Counted from the first letter of the stretch, positions 47,201 through 52,896 are shown. The stretch is 64,000 nt of DNA from Flavobacteriales bacterium (GCA_016717305.1 JADKFY010000028.1:5048-69047); one strand, 5' to 3'. Notes: a model not told the origin generated them from the letters alone. Made by a program: numbers and translations.

Positions 47201-50200
47201 ACCACCACGGGTGCGGGCAGCTTCGCGCCGAATGCGACGGATGCGAATGCCGTGTACCAATTCGATGCGAGTGATGCGGCCATGGGAACGCTCACCTTCA
47301 CGTGGAGCGTGAACAGTTGTGACAACGCAATGGACCAGATGGGGCTGACGATCACCCCGGCCTCAGTAGTGGACGCCGGAGTGGACCAAGTGACCTGTTT
47401 CGATGACCTGACCGTGGTGATCAACGGATCCGTTAGCGGTGCATCGAGCACTGGTACATGGAGCACCCTGGGAACCGGCAGCTTCGTGAACGGACCGAAT
47501 GCCTTGAGCAACATCTATCAGGCTAGCCAACAGGATTCGTTGGCCCTCGGTGTGGACTTGATCCTTACCGCGAACAACACTGGTGCTTGTGTGGCTGATG
47601 TGGATACGGTACACATCGACATCCTGCCAGCAGGAACGGTGAACGCCGGTGCGGACTTGAGCTTCTGTGCGAACAATGCCACGGTGCAATTGACCGGCAC
47701 GCTCAGCGGCGATGCGACCCAAGTGCTCTGGAGCACCTCCGGCTCGGGTGCCTTCTTCCCGAATGCCACAGTGCTCACACCGACCTACATCCCGAGTGCT
47801 GCGGATACCACTGCAGGTAGTGTCACGCTGACATTGAGCGCTCCGAACACCTGTAACAACGCGAGCGATGCAATGGTGGTGACCTTGACCCCAGCACCAT
47901 ACGTGAACGCCGGTCCGGACCAGACCTTCTGCGATCAAGTGACGCAGTTCGACCTGAATGGAACGATCTCGGGCGTGACGACGATCGGTGTGTGGAGCAC
48001 CAATGGCTCCGGCAGCATCGCCAACGCGAACGCGATGAACACGAGCTATACGGCCAGTGCTGCTGATGTCGCGAACGGCGCGATCACCTTCACGCTGACT
48101 TCGCAGAACAACGGAACGTGTAACGCAGTGACCGACGTTATGACGATCTACCTGACGGATGGCATCGTGGCCAGTGCGGGACCTGACCAAAGCGTGTGTG
48201 TCGCCTCCGACCATGCCAACCTGCAGGCCACCGTGCAGAACGGATCACCTTCGGGCACTTGGACCACGACCGGTTCCGGGACCTTCAACCCGAGCGCCGA
48301 TGTGTTGAACGCGCAGTACTACTTCTCTGTCGCTGATGTGACGAACGGATCAGTGGTGCTCACGTTCACTACCACCAACACGGGTACCTGTCCGGTGCAG
48401 CAGGACCAGATGGTCCTCACTTTCGGCAGCAGCACCTTCGCGTATGCTGGTGACGACCAGGCGCTCTGCGCGAATTCGCCGATCGCACAACTTGCCGGTA
48501 ACTTCAGCGGTGGTGCACAGGGTGTACAGTGGAGCACCAGTGGTTCGGGCTTCTTCAGCAACACCACGAACCCGAATGCAACCTACACATTGAGTGCATC
48601 GGATATCGCGGCGGGTCAGGTGCAGCTCACGCTCTCTACCATCACGAGCGGTTCTTGCTTGCCTTCATCGGATGTGGTGGTGATCGCGGTGAACGCGCTA
48701 CCGAACATCACCGCAGGTGCGGACATCATTGCTTGCACGGCGGCTCCGGTGCAGGTCACGGCGAACGCTGCGAACGCGGGCGGTGGCATGTGGACCACTT
48801 CGGGAACAGGCACGTTCTTCGACCCGAATGCTCTTGCTACGCTGTACACACCAAGCGCTGCGGATAGCCTCGCTGGAAACGTGACGCTCACCGTGACCAC
48901 CACGGGAATGGCACCTTGTAGCGCGGTATCCGATCAGTTGGTGATCAGCTTCGGTGGTGGTCTGGACGCAGAGGCCGGCGCGGATGTGATCTCTTGCAGC
49001 ACCGATCCGAACGTCGCCCTGAACGGGGTGGTGGCCGGAACGACGACGGGCACTTGGTCCACTAGTGGCACTGGTTCCTTCATGCCGAATGCCAGCGCAC
49101 TTGATGCGACCTACATCCCCGGCGCAGCGGATTATGCGATCGGAGACATCAACTTGATCCTGAGCACTACCAACAACCAAGGTTGTCCTGCTGGTCGCGA
49201 CACGCTGGTAGTGAGCTACCATGTGCCACCGACCGTTAGTGCGGGTGCAGACGTGCTGCTCTGCAGTGGTCTGGAAGAGGTGCAACTGAATGGCAATGCA
49301 CAGAACCAAGGCTCGGTGGAATGGATCACGATGGGTGCGGGCAGCTTTACTCCGGATGTGAATACACTGAACGCGACCTACGTGCCGACCGCGAACGATA
49401 GCATCGCTGGTGGCGTGTACCTGGTCCTCACGGCCTTCGGTACGGGAACGTGCGGCAACGCATCGGACTCCGTGTTCATCGACATTGGACCTACACGCAT
49501 TGCGAATGCAGGTGCTGACCAAACGGTGTGCGCGGACATGGATCCGATCGTGCTCAGCGGAAGCATCACCGGTGTAAGCGGCGGTGTGTGGAGCACCAAC
49601 GGAACAGGAACCTTCCTGCCTGATGCTTCGACTCTCGGAGCCACCTACGTGCCAAGCGCCACGGACATGGTGTTCAACGAGTTGAATTTCATCCTCACGA
49701 CCACAGGCAACATGGGTTGCCCTGCGGATGCCGATACCGCGATGGTGGCGCTGCAAGCAGTTCCAACGGTGAGTGCAGGAAACGACATCAACGTGTGCGA
49801 TGCGAGTGCAACAGTAGATCTCACAGGTGGCTTCACCGGAGCGAATGGTGTGCTATGGACCTCGAACGGTTCAGGCGTGTTCCTGCCAAGCAACACTGCA
49901 GCGAATGCGACGTACCAGCCCGGCAACACGGATGAGCAACTCGGTACCGTGCGCATGATCCTCACTACTACCGGCAACGGGGTGTGTGCGGCGATGAGCG
50001 ATACACTGATGCTCTCCTTTGTGAACCCACTGCAAGCCGACTTCACAGTGAGCAATGCCTGCGCGGGATCACAGACACAGTTCACCAGCACTAGTACTAC
50101 CACAGGTGCGCCGATCATCGGTTGGAACTGGAGCTTCGGTAACAACACGATCGGCACAGGGCCGCAGGTAACGACCAGCTTCGACACGCAAGGCCAATAC

Positions 50201-50791
50201 CTCGCAACGTTGACCGTCTTCGCGCAGAACGGATGTAGCAGCACCATCACGCAAACGATCGATGTGTTGAATGCGCCAGTGGCCGGATTCAGCATCACCG
50301 GTGATCCCTTCACGGATACGCCGATCGAGTTCACCGACAATTCATTCGGTGCTACGAACTGGTTGTATGACTTCGGCGATGGCCAAGGGGCGATCACTGC
50401 GGAACCCGTGCACGAGTACACCGAAGATGGTCAGTTCATCATCATCCAAACAGTGACGAATGCTGCAGGATGCACGGATCAGGATTCGCTGCTCATCAGC
50501 ATCGAGGTGAAGGACATCCTTCCGCCGAAACTACCAAATGCGTTCAGTCCGAACGGCGATGGCGTGAACGATGTGTTCTACGTCCGCGGAGGTCCATTCG
50601 AGACCATGCATTTGAAAGTTTACAACGGATGGGGCGAATTGGTCTTTGAGACAACGGACCCCACATTCGGTTGGGACGGAACGCACGAGGGTAAGCCGGA
50701 GATCAACGGGGTGTATGTGTATTCCGTGATCGCCACATCGACCGATGGAGCTTTCCATGATCGCTCCGGTAAAATGACATTGGTACGCTAA
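32264..50791 (+). CDS. Giant T9SS type B secreted repeat protein (about 6,175 residues), putative adhesin
   Basis: The preferred start is ATG 32264, where a signal peptide of 20 residues ends in LQAQ; ATG 32240 would add eight. Domain order: an IgGFc-binding-like N-terminal region (TGTEFWLAPPEVTSSHGDQP, residues 21 to about 450), 62 tandem repeats of about 88 residues (461-5922), two PKD-like domains (NWSFGNNT, WLYDFGDG; 5922-6085), and a T9SS type B/CHU_C tail from about 6086 (LPNAFSPNGDGVNDVF, YNGWGELVFET, GVYVYSVIAT). Each repeat holds a W-S/T-GG element and in most cases two Cys, near its start (VCANN) and near its end (NCNAV). A PorP/SprF-like gene follows after 13 bases, as for SprB-SprF. 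It should form an extended surface fibre. There are no frame breaks in 18.5 kb. Confidence 0.93.
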   Translation: MKQALLLVLGMLLTGYLQAQTGTEFWLAPPEVTSSHGDQPIFINVTTLGQPAMVTISQPANAGFNGGTPIVLNLAANSAQRYDLTSLKVALETRPTNTVLNTGLRISATANITCYYEPSFSNNADIAALKGANGLGTEFYIPLHKHTPFFNHGYTAPNLAYASFDIVATENATLVMIYSPVPVDGHPALTPFTVTLNQGQTYSCAWTGANQTDPTTHPSGAVVLSNKPVAISLKDDSNHNPSGGCYDLMLDQIVPVNILGTDYVAVKGALNPTGDESLFVMAVQNNTQVYIDGNATPVATLFAGQYYRHDMDYLAGAANNATYVSGSKPLYAVHVTGFGCEQGMAILPPLNCAGSTQLSFTRSTSEAFYLNLLVRNGSQNDFVVTGPGTATIPGSAFQAVPGTGGEWMAARIQYNTTQVPVNQAFIVSNTSDVFSLAIINGGATSGCRYGFFSEFSGRIDISAGADQTRCAGDSVVLAGTVSGGSTTGIWTTTGSGTFAPSATALNAAYHPSIGDLAIGTVTLRLTSTGPCTPEDDAMVVTFSPKPIPDAGPDQSVCRNNAVVQLAGNILNAVGGVWTGGAGSFLPSNSNLNATYTPTAAELTAGQVWIKLTSTGNGVCNAVPDSMLVTFTPTPTANAGVDQTRCANNAVVQLNGAFTIATGGVWSGGAGSFDPSTTNMSAQYTPDPAEVSSGSVTLTMTTTGNGNCVAVNDQVLINFTAAPVVNAGAAVSVCANNAQVSLIGSVTGATGGSWSGGAGSYAPNNTSLNATYTPTAAEIAAGTLTLTLSSTGNGNCMPVTSNKVITFTPAPTVNAGPNGTVCANNADITLAGSFTLATGAVWSGGTGSYSPNNATMNAVYTPSAAERTAGTVTLTLTTVGNGNCNAVSANVTYAITPAPTTNAGSDQTLCANNAVATLNGSFTVATGGVWSGGAGSFDPSTTNMGAQYTPTPGEVSSGSVTLTLTTTGNAGCVAVADQVQLSFTPAPVVSAGAAVSVCANNVQVALTGSVTGATGGAWSGGTGSFNPNATTLNATYTPSASEIAAGSVTLTLTSTGNGNCTAVSSSKVITITPAPTVDAGPNAAVCANNSAITLAGAITVATGATWSGGTGTYNPNNTTLNAVYTPSAAERTAGTVTLTLTTVGNGNCNAVSDQVTFTITPAPTANAGADRTVCANNAVVTLNGSFTVATGGVWSGGAGSFDPSTTNMGAQYTPTAGEISSGSVMLTMTTTGNGGCIVVADQMVIDFTPAPVVNAGTAVSLCANNAQVSLSGSVTGATGGAWSGGTGTFNPNNTTLTATYTPTAAEIAAGTLTLTLTSTGNGTCNPVASNKVITFTPAPLVSAGANGSVCTNNSVITLNGSVIGATGGIWSGGAGTFNPNNTTLNANYTPTAADRTAGTVTLTLTSAGNGNCNAVTSNVTYTITPAPTVNAGTDQSLCTNNPVASLGGGVTIATGGIWSGGAGTFAPSTTNLNATYTPTAAEIATGLVTLTLTTTGNGTCIAVTDQVQLNFTPSPTANAGADLSLCRNNASVALGGSVTVATGGIWSGGAGSYTPNNTTLNATYTPTPGELAAGTLTLTLTTTGNGNCNAVSDSRTITFTPAPTVDAGANATVCANNSAITLAGAFTISTGAQWTGGAGTYNPNNATMNAVYTPSAAERTAGTVTLTLTTVGNGNCSAVSDAVTFTITPAPTTNAGLDRTVCANNAAVALNGSFTIATGGIWSGGAGTFDPSTTNMGAIYTPSAAEITAGIVTLTLTTSGNGTCNAVTDQMVINITDAPVVNAGAAVSLCANNAQVSLSGSVSGATGGVWSGGTGTFNPNNTSLTATYTPTAAEIAGGTLTLTLTSTGNGNCSPVISNKVITFTPSPIVSAGANGSVCTNNATIGLNGSVIGATGAIWSGGTGTYNPNNTTLNAVYTPSAAERTAGAVTLTLTSAGNGNCNAVASSVTYTITPAPTTNAGPDQTLCSNNPVATLSGSFIVATGGIWSGGNGSFSPSTTNMGATYTPTAVEIANGNVTLTLTTTGNGTCVAVTDQVLLSFAASPTANAGPDLTLCRNNASVPMGGSVTIATGGIWSGGAGSFTPNNTTLNATYTPTPAELAAGTLTLTLTTTGNGTCNAVSDSRVITFTPAPTVDAGPNATVCANNSAISLAGGVTVSTGVIWSGGAGTYNPNNTTTNAVYTPSAAERTAGTVTLTLTTVGNGNCTAVSDQVTFTITPSPTANAGLDRTVCANNATVALTGSFTIATGGIWSGGAGTFDPSTTNMGAIYTPSAAEITAGIVTLSLTTTNNGTCNAVTDQMVISITDAPTVNAGAPISLCANNAQVSLNGSVFGATGGAWTGGSGTFAPNNTTLNATYTPSASDLAAGTVTLTLTSTGNGNCNPVSSARVITFTPAPTVNAGPDASVCSNNANITLAGAFAGATGAIWTGGAGSYNPNNATMNAVYTPTAAERAGGTVTLTLTTVGNGNCNAVSDAVTFIITPSPTVNAGADRTVCANNVAVTLAGSFSVATGGVWSGGNGNFDPSTTNMSATYTASAAEIANGSVTLTLTTTGIGSCVAVTDQMTINFTAAPVVNAGAPVSLCANNAQVSLNGSVSGSSGGVWSGGTGTYSPNNATLNATYTPTAAEIAGGALTLTLTSTGNGTCNPVQSSRVITFTPAPSVSAGANGTVCANNSAITLAGSQSGATGAVWSGGTGTYIPNNATLNAVYTPNPAERIAGTVTLTLTTVGNGNCNAVSSNVTYSITPAPTANAGPDQSRCANNAAVTLAGNVTVATGGVWSGGAGTFAPSTTNLNATYTPTAAEIATGSVTLTLSTTGNNNCVAVADQITIDFTPAPVANAGTPVSICVNNPQVTMTGSVSGATGGVWSGGLGSFTPNNTRLNAVYTPTPAELAAGTLTLTLTTTGNNNCNAVTSTRTITFTPAPVVDAGANGTVCSNASLITLNGSVSGATGAIWSGGAGVFTPNNTTLNATYQPTVAERNAGTVTLTLTSAGNGNCNAVSDQVNFSITPTPTANAGADQSLCANNAITTMNGSFTVATGGTWSGGSGTFSPSATLMNATYTPTASEISNGSVTLTLTTTGNNNCMAVTDQVLVSFTPSPSVDAGVDVSVCRNNAAVSLSGTVGVATGGIWSGGAGSFTPNNTTLNATYTPTPAELALGTLSLTLTSTGNGNCIAVSDTKVITFTPAPTVDAGVNGTVCANNSVISLAGALTGATGATWSGGTGTYVPNNTALNATYTPSAAERTAGTMTLTLTTTGNGNCNAVSDQVTYSITTAPTANAGADRVLCANNASTGLSGAFSIATGGIWSGGAGTFDPSTTNMSAIYTPTAAEIAAGSVTLTLTTSGNGLCNAVTDQVLLTFTDPPSANAGANVTRCANNAAVALGGSVVVATSGTWTGGTGTFSPNANTLNATYNPGAGDLAAGQVTLTLTTTGNGNCTPATSTKIITYTPAPIVNAGTNGSVCANAAAIALNGTVTGAVGGVWSGGAGSFSPNNITLNATYTPTAAEITAGTVTLTLTSAGNGLCNAVTNNVTYTITPAPTANAGVDQSVCGNNATATLNAVISVSTGVQWSGGSGVYSPGSTAQNITYSPSPIEVVNGSVTLIATTTGNGTCAAVNDAVTITYTQAPVANAGPDQTVSSNNANTTLAGSFSISTGAQWTGGAGTYNPNSTTMNAVYSPTPAEIAAGSVTLTLITTGNASCSPATDQMTITFGAAPTANAGPDQTVCANNPAVQLNGAITIATGGIWTGGTGTYDPNTSTLNAIYTPSAAERAAGTVTLTLTSVGNGNSNPVSDQIVIAITPAPIVNAGVNISTCANQSTAQLTGVVNNATGGVWSGGSGTFNPSNTNLNATYTPTLGEIAAGTVTLTLSSTGNGLCNGVSDQVLITIAPAPVVIAGVDQTVCSNNSNVQMAGSVSNAGGGIWSGGTGTFSPSINALNAMYTPSTSELANGSVTLTLSSTGNGSCASVSDQMTIFFSQSPVVNAGLDRTVCANDPTVILSGSVTIATGGVWSGGGGSFTPNANTLNATYLPSPAEVALGSATLTLTSTGNGLCNAVSDQMVITIIASPSANAGNNIAVCSNNAQVQLGGSVSGAGGGQWSGGSGTFTPSIASLNAVYTPTVAEVASGTLNLTLTTIGNGNCVPVSDNVLITFTASPTANAGADGVRCANNASVQLNGSVTVANGGTWSGAGGTFTPSANALNAVYTPSAGELAAGQVTLTLTTTGNNGCVAVSDEVSYTFTPAPTANAGVDLFTCANNAAVTLNGAITVATGALWSGGNGTYSPNNSTLNASYTPSASEIAAGTVTLTLTTVGNGTCNPVNDQVVISITPSPIVNAGTPLTSCANNPAAQLAGSVQNATGGIWSGAGTFSPSATNLSATYAPSNAEIAAGTATITLTSTGNGLCNAVTSQVVLTITAAPIVEAGLAQTLCANNAVAQLAGQVINASGGTWSGVAGAFSPNSSALIATYTPSAAEIANGQVWIFLTSTGNGGCLASRDSVQLQFTPAPTVNAGPDAHVCANAAQVNLNGAITVANGGIWTGGNGSYTPGNSTLNATYFPTAAEIASGQFTLVLSSTGNGNCAIVRDSLVVLVDPVPVVNAGPDQQICANNSNVQLNGFVGNAPGGAWSGGAGVFFPSNTMLATQYAPTAAEIANGTLTLTLTSTGTTFCNAVTDQMMIVFTGAPIVDAGTDLQICANNSAVQLTGNVTNASGGTWTGGSGSFAPNANVLSPVYTPSAGELAAGTLSLYLTSTGNGNCIAVRDTVVVTFTPAPTVNAGADLDVCMNNPVVTLNGSITVATAAQWSGGLGTYTPNAQALNAQYVPSAFELGSGSVQLTLTTTGNGNCIAVTDQVAITVTPSPVVNAGADVITCSNQLQVPLSGTVEGGATTGLWSTSGTGSFSPSASTLNAAYIASSLDSLSGTVDITLISTNNGLCTMVSDVMTITILPNAIADAGDDQVVCATTNTVQLIGTITGNATQGQWTTTGAGSFAPNATDANAVYQFDASDAAMGTLTFTWSVNSCDNAMDQMGLTITPASVVDAGVDQVTCFDDLTVVINGSVSGASSTGTWSTLGTGSFVNGPNALSNIYQASQQDSLALGVDLILTANNTGACVADVDTVHIDILPAGTVNAGADLSFCANNATVQLTGTLSGDATQVLWSTSGSGAFFPNATVLTPTYIPSAADTTAGSVTLTLSAPNTCNNASDAMVVTLTPAPYVNAGPDQTFCDQVTQFDLNGTISGVTTIGVWSTNGSGSIANANAMNTSYTASAADVANGAITFTLTSQNNGTCNAVTDVMTIYLTDGIVASAGPDQSVCVASDHANLQATVQNGSPSGTWTTTGSGTFNPSADVLNAQYYFSVADVTNGSVVLTFTTTNTGTCPVQQDQMVLTFGSSTFAYAGDDQALCANSPIAQLAGNFSGGAQGVQWSTSGSGFFSNTTNPNATYTLSASDIAAGQVQLTLSTITSGSCLPSSDVVVIAVNALPNITAGADIIACTAAPVQVTANAANAGGGMWTTSGTGTFFDPNALATLYTPSAADSLAGNVTLTVTTTGMAPCSAVSDQLVISFGGGLDAEAGADVISCSTDPNVALNGVVAGTTTGTWSTSGTGSFMPNASALDATYIPGAADYAIGDINLILSTTNNQGCPAGRDTLVVSYHVPPTVSAGADVLLCSGLEEVQLNGNAQNQGSVEWITMGAGSFTPDVNTLNATYVPTANDSIAGGVYLVLTAFGTGTCGNASDSVFIDIGPTRIANAGADQTVCADMDPIVLSGSITGVSGGVWSTNGTGTFLPDASTLGATYVPSATDMVFNELNFILTTTGNMGCPADADTAMVALQAVPTVSAGNDINVCDASATVDLTGGFTGANGVLWTSNGSGVFLPSNTAANATYQPGNTDEQLGTVRMILTTTGNGVCAAMSDTLMLSFVNPLQADFTVSNACAGSQTQFTSTSTTTGAPIIGWNWSFGNNTIGTGPQVTTSFDTQGQYLATLTVFAQNGCSSTITQTIDVLNAPVAGFSITGDPFTDTPIEFTDNSFGATNWLYDFGDGQGAITAEPVHEYTEDGQFIIIQTVTNAAGCTDQDSLLISIEVKDILPPKLPNAFSPNGDGVNDVFYVRGGPFETMHLKVYNGWGELVFETTDPTFGWDGTHEGKPEINGVYVYSVIATSTDGAFHDRSGKMTLVR
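33644..50029 (+). repeat. Array of 62 coding repeats of about 264 bp
   Basis: I counted 62 units by the marker [AVIT]xAGxxxxxC, the first at 33644 (SAGADQTRC) and the last beginning VSAGNDINVC at about 49769. The span divided by 62 gives 264.3 bp. Units 3-35 are most alike and fall into recurrent types in the order DRT-type, AVSLCANNAQVSL-type, NGSVC-type and so on, with a period of three. Units 10-15 and 16-21 form two copies of a six-unit block. Units 51-62 diverge more and contain different spacing around the GTW/GVW motif. Confidence 0.9.
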
Positions 50792-50795
50792 AAAG

Positions 50796-50801
50796 AGGAG
50801 G
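50796..50801 (+). promoter_or_regulatory. Shine-Dalgarno-like AGGAGG before the PorP/SprF gene
   Basis: AGGAGG ends three bases before ATG 50805 and 12 bases before the in-frame ATG 50814. Such a sequence is unusual here, since Bacteroidota rarely use Shine-Dalgarno pairing. It decides nothing firmly between the two starts, but the shorter one gives a more normal spacing. Confidence 0.35.
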
Positions 50802-50804
50802 AAG

Positions 50805-51794
50805 ATGAAGAACATGAATTCACCACTTGCAATGGTACTCGCCATGTGCGTAGGTACCGGCGCCTTCGCCCAGGATGCGCATCTCTCACAGTACGAAGCT
50901 GCACCCAACACGTTGAACCCGGCATTAACGGGCATGTACGAGAATGCCGATTTCCGGATGACCAGCAACGTACGGAGCCAGTGGAACAGCTTGACCAGTG
51001 CGTTCCTCACCACGGGCTTCGCCTATGATGTCTCGTTGCAGAAGCGCTTTGGTGCGGGTCTCTACATGACCAATTACAACATGGCCGGTATCTTGAACAC
51101 GTTCCAGCTCGGGTTGTCCGGTGCATACAATGTTTCGGATCCCAAGTCACACCACACACTATCCGTGGGTCTGCAACTAGGCCTGGTCTATAAGAAGGTG
51201 AACACGCAGCAATTGCTTTGGGACGAACAATACAATGATGGGTACTTCGACAGCGACCTGCCCTCTGGGGAAGTCCTTCAGCGGGGTGCACGATTGATGC
51301 CTGATATTTCCGCTGGCATCGCGTACCGCAGCACACATGCCCGCAAGCGCGTGAACCCCTTCGGCAACTTCGCGATGTTCCATGTCACCACACCGAATGA
51401 ATCGATCCTACGAACTACAAAGAGCGATCTGCCGATCCGCTTCTCCGCGAATGGGGGCGCTCGCATAGAGGTGGCAACAAGTGTTTTCCTGATCCCCATG
51501 GGGTTGTACATGCTCCAAGGCAAGGACCAAATGGTCAATGCAGGCCTCCTTTCGGAGATCGGGATCATGGGCACTACGTACAGCGCGGTGGTGGGTTGCT
51601 CATACCGGGTCCGCGATGCCATCATCGCACAAGTAGGTCTGAAGCACAATAACGCGGCTTTCCGGTTCAGTTACGACGTGAACGTATCACCCTTACGCAA
51701 CTACACCCGGAAGAACGGCGCATTCGAATTCTCGATCATGTACTACGGCACGCACAGCGGAAGGCAGCGGAGAATGACGAGCAGTGCGTTCTGA
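50805..51794 (+). CDS. PorP/SprF family T9SS outer-membrane protein
   Basis: PorP/SprF proteins are beta-barrel partners that help secrete or anchor specific T9SS type B cargo. The 329-residue protein has a signal peptide ending GAFAQ, then the family start DAHLSQYEAAPNTLNPALTG. NVRSQWNSLTSAFLTTGFAYD, VGLQLGLVYKKVN and the glycine-rich strands through AIIAQVGLKHNNAAFRFSYDVN and the final FEFSIMYYGTH are typical. The start at 50805 lies 13 bases after the giant adhesin's stop, so both are on one transcript and the barrel protein is probably dedicated to that cargo. Confidence 0.92.
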   Translation: MKNMNSPLAMVLAMCVGTGAFAQDAHLSQYEAAPNTLNPALTGMYENADFRMTSNVRSQWNSLTSAFLTTGFAYDVSLQKRFGAGLYMTNYNMAGILNTFQLGLSGAYNVSDPKSHHTLSVGLQLGLVYKKVNTQQLLWDEQYNDGYFDSDLPSGEVLQRGARLMPDISAGIAYRSTHARKRVNPFGNFAMFHVTTPNESILRTTKSDLPIRFSANGGARIEVATSVFLIPMGLYMLQGKDQMVNAGLLSEIGIMGTTYSAVVGCSYRVRDAIIAQVGLKHNNAAFRFSYDVNVSPLRNYTRKNGAFEFSIMYYGTHSGRQRRMTSSAF

Positions 51795-51797
51795 GAA

Positions 51798-51830
51798 GGG
51801 GGGGGGGGCCCCCGCCCCCCCCCCCCCCCC
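51798..51830. other. G11/C16 homopolymer tract
   Basis: Eleven G are followed by five C, one G and sixteen C, directly after the PorP/SprF stop. The next 60 bases are also very GC-rich. No such run occurs elsewhere in the window. It may be an assembly or base-calling artefact, for example a join between contigs, or a strong G4-forming element. Confidence 0.6.
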
Positions 51831-51922
51831 GGCCCGGGCTGGACGGGGCGCCGCCCAAACACGCCGCAGGCCGCAAGCGGGCGAACACGCCTTAATCGCT
51901 ACGCGCAAACCGGTAGATGTAA

Positions 51923-52804
51923 TTACCCTTTCAAGGCCTCCGCCCCTCCAACGATCTCCAGGATCTCGTTGGTGATGGATGCCTGACGCGCCTTGTTGTA
52001 GGACAGCTTCAGGTCTTTCAAAAGGGAATCGGCATTGTCGGTGGCCTTGTGCATGGCGGTCATGCGGGCACCGTGTTCGCTGGCATTGCTATCGAGCAGG
52101 GCCTTGTAGAGTTGGATCTTCAAGCTCTTGGGGATGATCTCCTCTACGATCGTCTTGCGGTCCGGCTCCATGATGTAGTCCACGGTGGAAGCCTTCGTAG
52201 CTTCATCGGCGGCTGGCGGGAGTACAGGCAAATACTCCTCGTCCGTGACCATCTGCACGGCGGCGTTCTTGAATTTATTGTAGACGATCACCACCTTATC
52301 GTAGGTGCCATCGGCGAAACGATCCATGATCAACTCGGCCACGGGTGCCACTTTATCGAAGCTGAGCCCATCATACAAATTGGCCAAGTCTGTTGGCAAT
52401 GCAGCATTGAAGTAAGCCGTCCGACGATAGGCGTCCATCGCCTTTTTGCCAATGGGGAGCACGGTGACCTTTTGGCCCTTGGCTTCTGCTTCTGCCGCTG
52501 CTTTGCGGATCAAGCGGAACACTTGGGTGTTAAAGGCGCCTGCCAATCCACGGTTGCTCACGACAGCCACGAACAACACGTTTTTCACTTCGCGTTGGGC
52601 GCTGAATTTTCCTTCACTGCTATCCAAAGAGGCACTTACATTGCTAAGGATGGCCTGCAGCTTTTCAGCATAAGGGCGCATACGAATGATGGCATCCTGG
52701 GCACGACGCAACTTGGCTGCGCTCACCATTTTCATGGCTGCGGTGATCTGTTTGGTGCTGTTCACCGAAACGATCCGATTGCGTACTTCCTTCAGGCTTG
52801 CCAT
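51923..52804 (-). CDS. atpG: ATP synthase F1 gamma subunit
   Basis: The gamma subunit is the central rotor shaft joining F1 to the c-ring. Its 293 residues begin ASLKEVRNRIVSVNSTKQITAAMKMVSAAKLRRAQ, the conserved N-terminal coiled helix, and end ASEHGARMTAMHKATDNADSLL followed by YNKARQASITNEILEIVGGAEAL, the C-terminal helix. It is the last gene of the minus-strand atp cluster. The atpA-atpG gap carries an imperfect inverted repeat. Confidence 0.96.
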   Translation of the reverse strand: MASLKEVRNRIVSVNSTKQITAAMKMVSAAKLRRAQDAIIRMRPYAEKLQAILSNVSASLDSSEGKFSAQREVKNVLFVAVVSNRGLAGAFNTQVFRLIRKAAAEAEAKGQKVTVLPIGKKAMDAYRRTAYFNAALPTDLANLYDGLSFDKVAPVAELIMDRFADGTYDKVVIVYNKFKNAAVQMVTDEEYLPVLPPAADEATKASTVDYIMEPDRKTIVEEIIPKSLKIQLYKALLDSNASEHGARMTAMHKATDNADSLLKDLKLSYNKARQASITNEILEIVGGAEALKG

Positions 52805-52810
52805 AAGTGG

Positions 52811-52876
52811 AGTCTATTAGTCGTGAGTCCGTTAGTCGTGAGTCTGTTCGCGTCTTGGACTCAAGACCAATAGACT
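52811..52876. repeat. Imperfect inverted repeat in the atpA-atpG gap
   Basis: AGTCTATTAGTCGTGAGTC at 52811-52829 pairs with GACTCAAGACCAATAGACT at 52858-52876 in 17 of 19 positions. The core unit TTAGTCGTGAGTC recurs directly at about 52832. The gap between the two genes is 92 bp and almost entirely made of this material, which continues to 52890. Confidence 0.7.
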
Positions 52877-52896
52877 CCCGACTCCGGACTTCCTGA

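Noticed and set aside
33644..50029. CRISPR array
   Set aside because: The regular 264-bp spacing is coding tandem repeat with no short identical repeat alternating with unique spacers and no cas genes.
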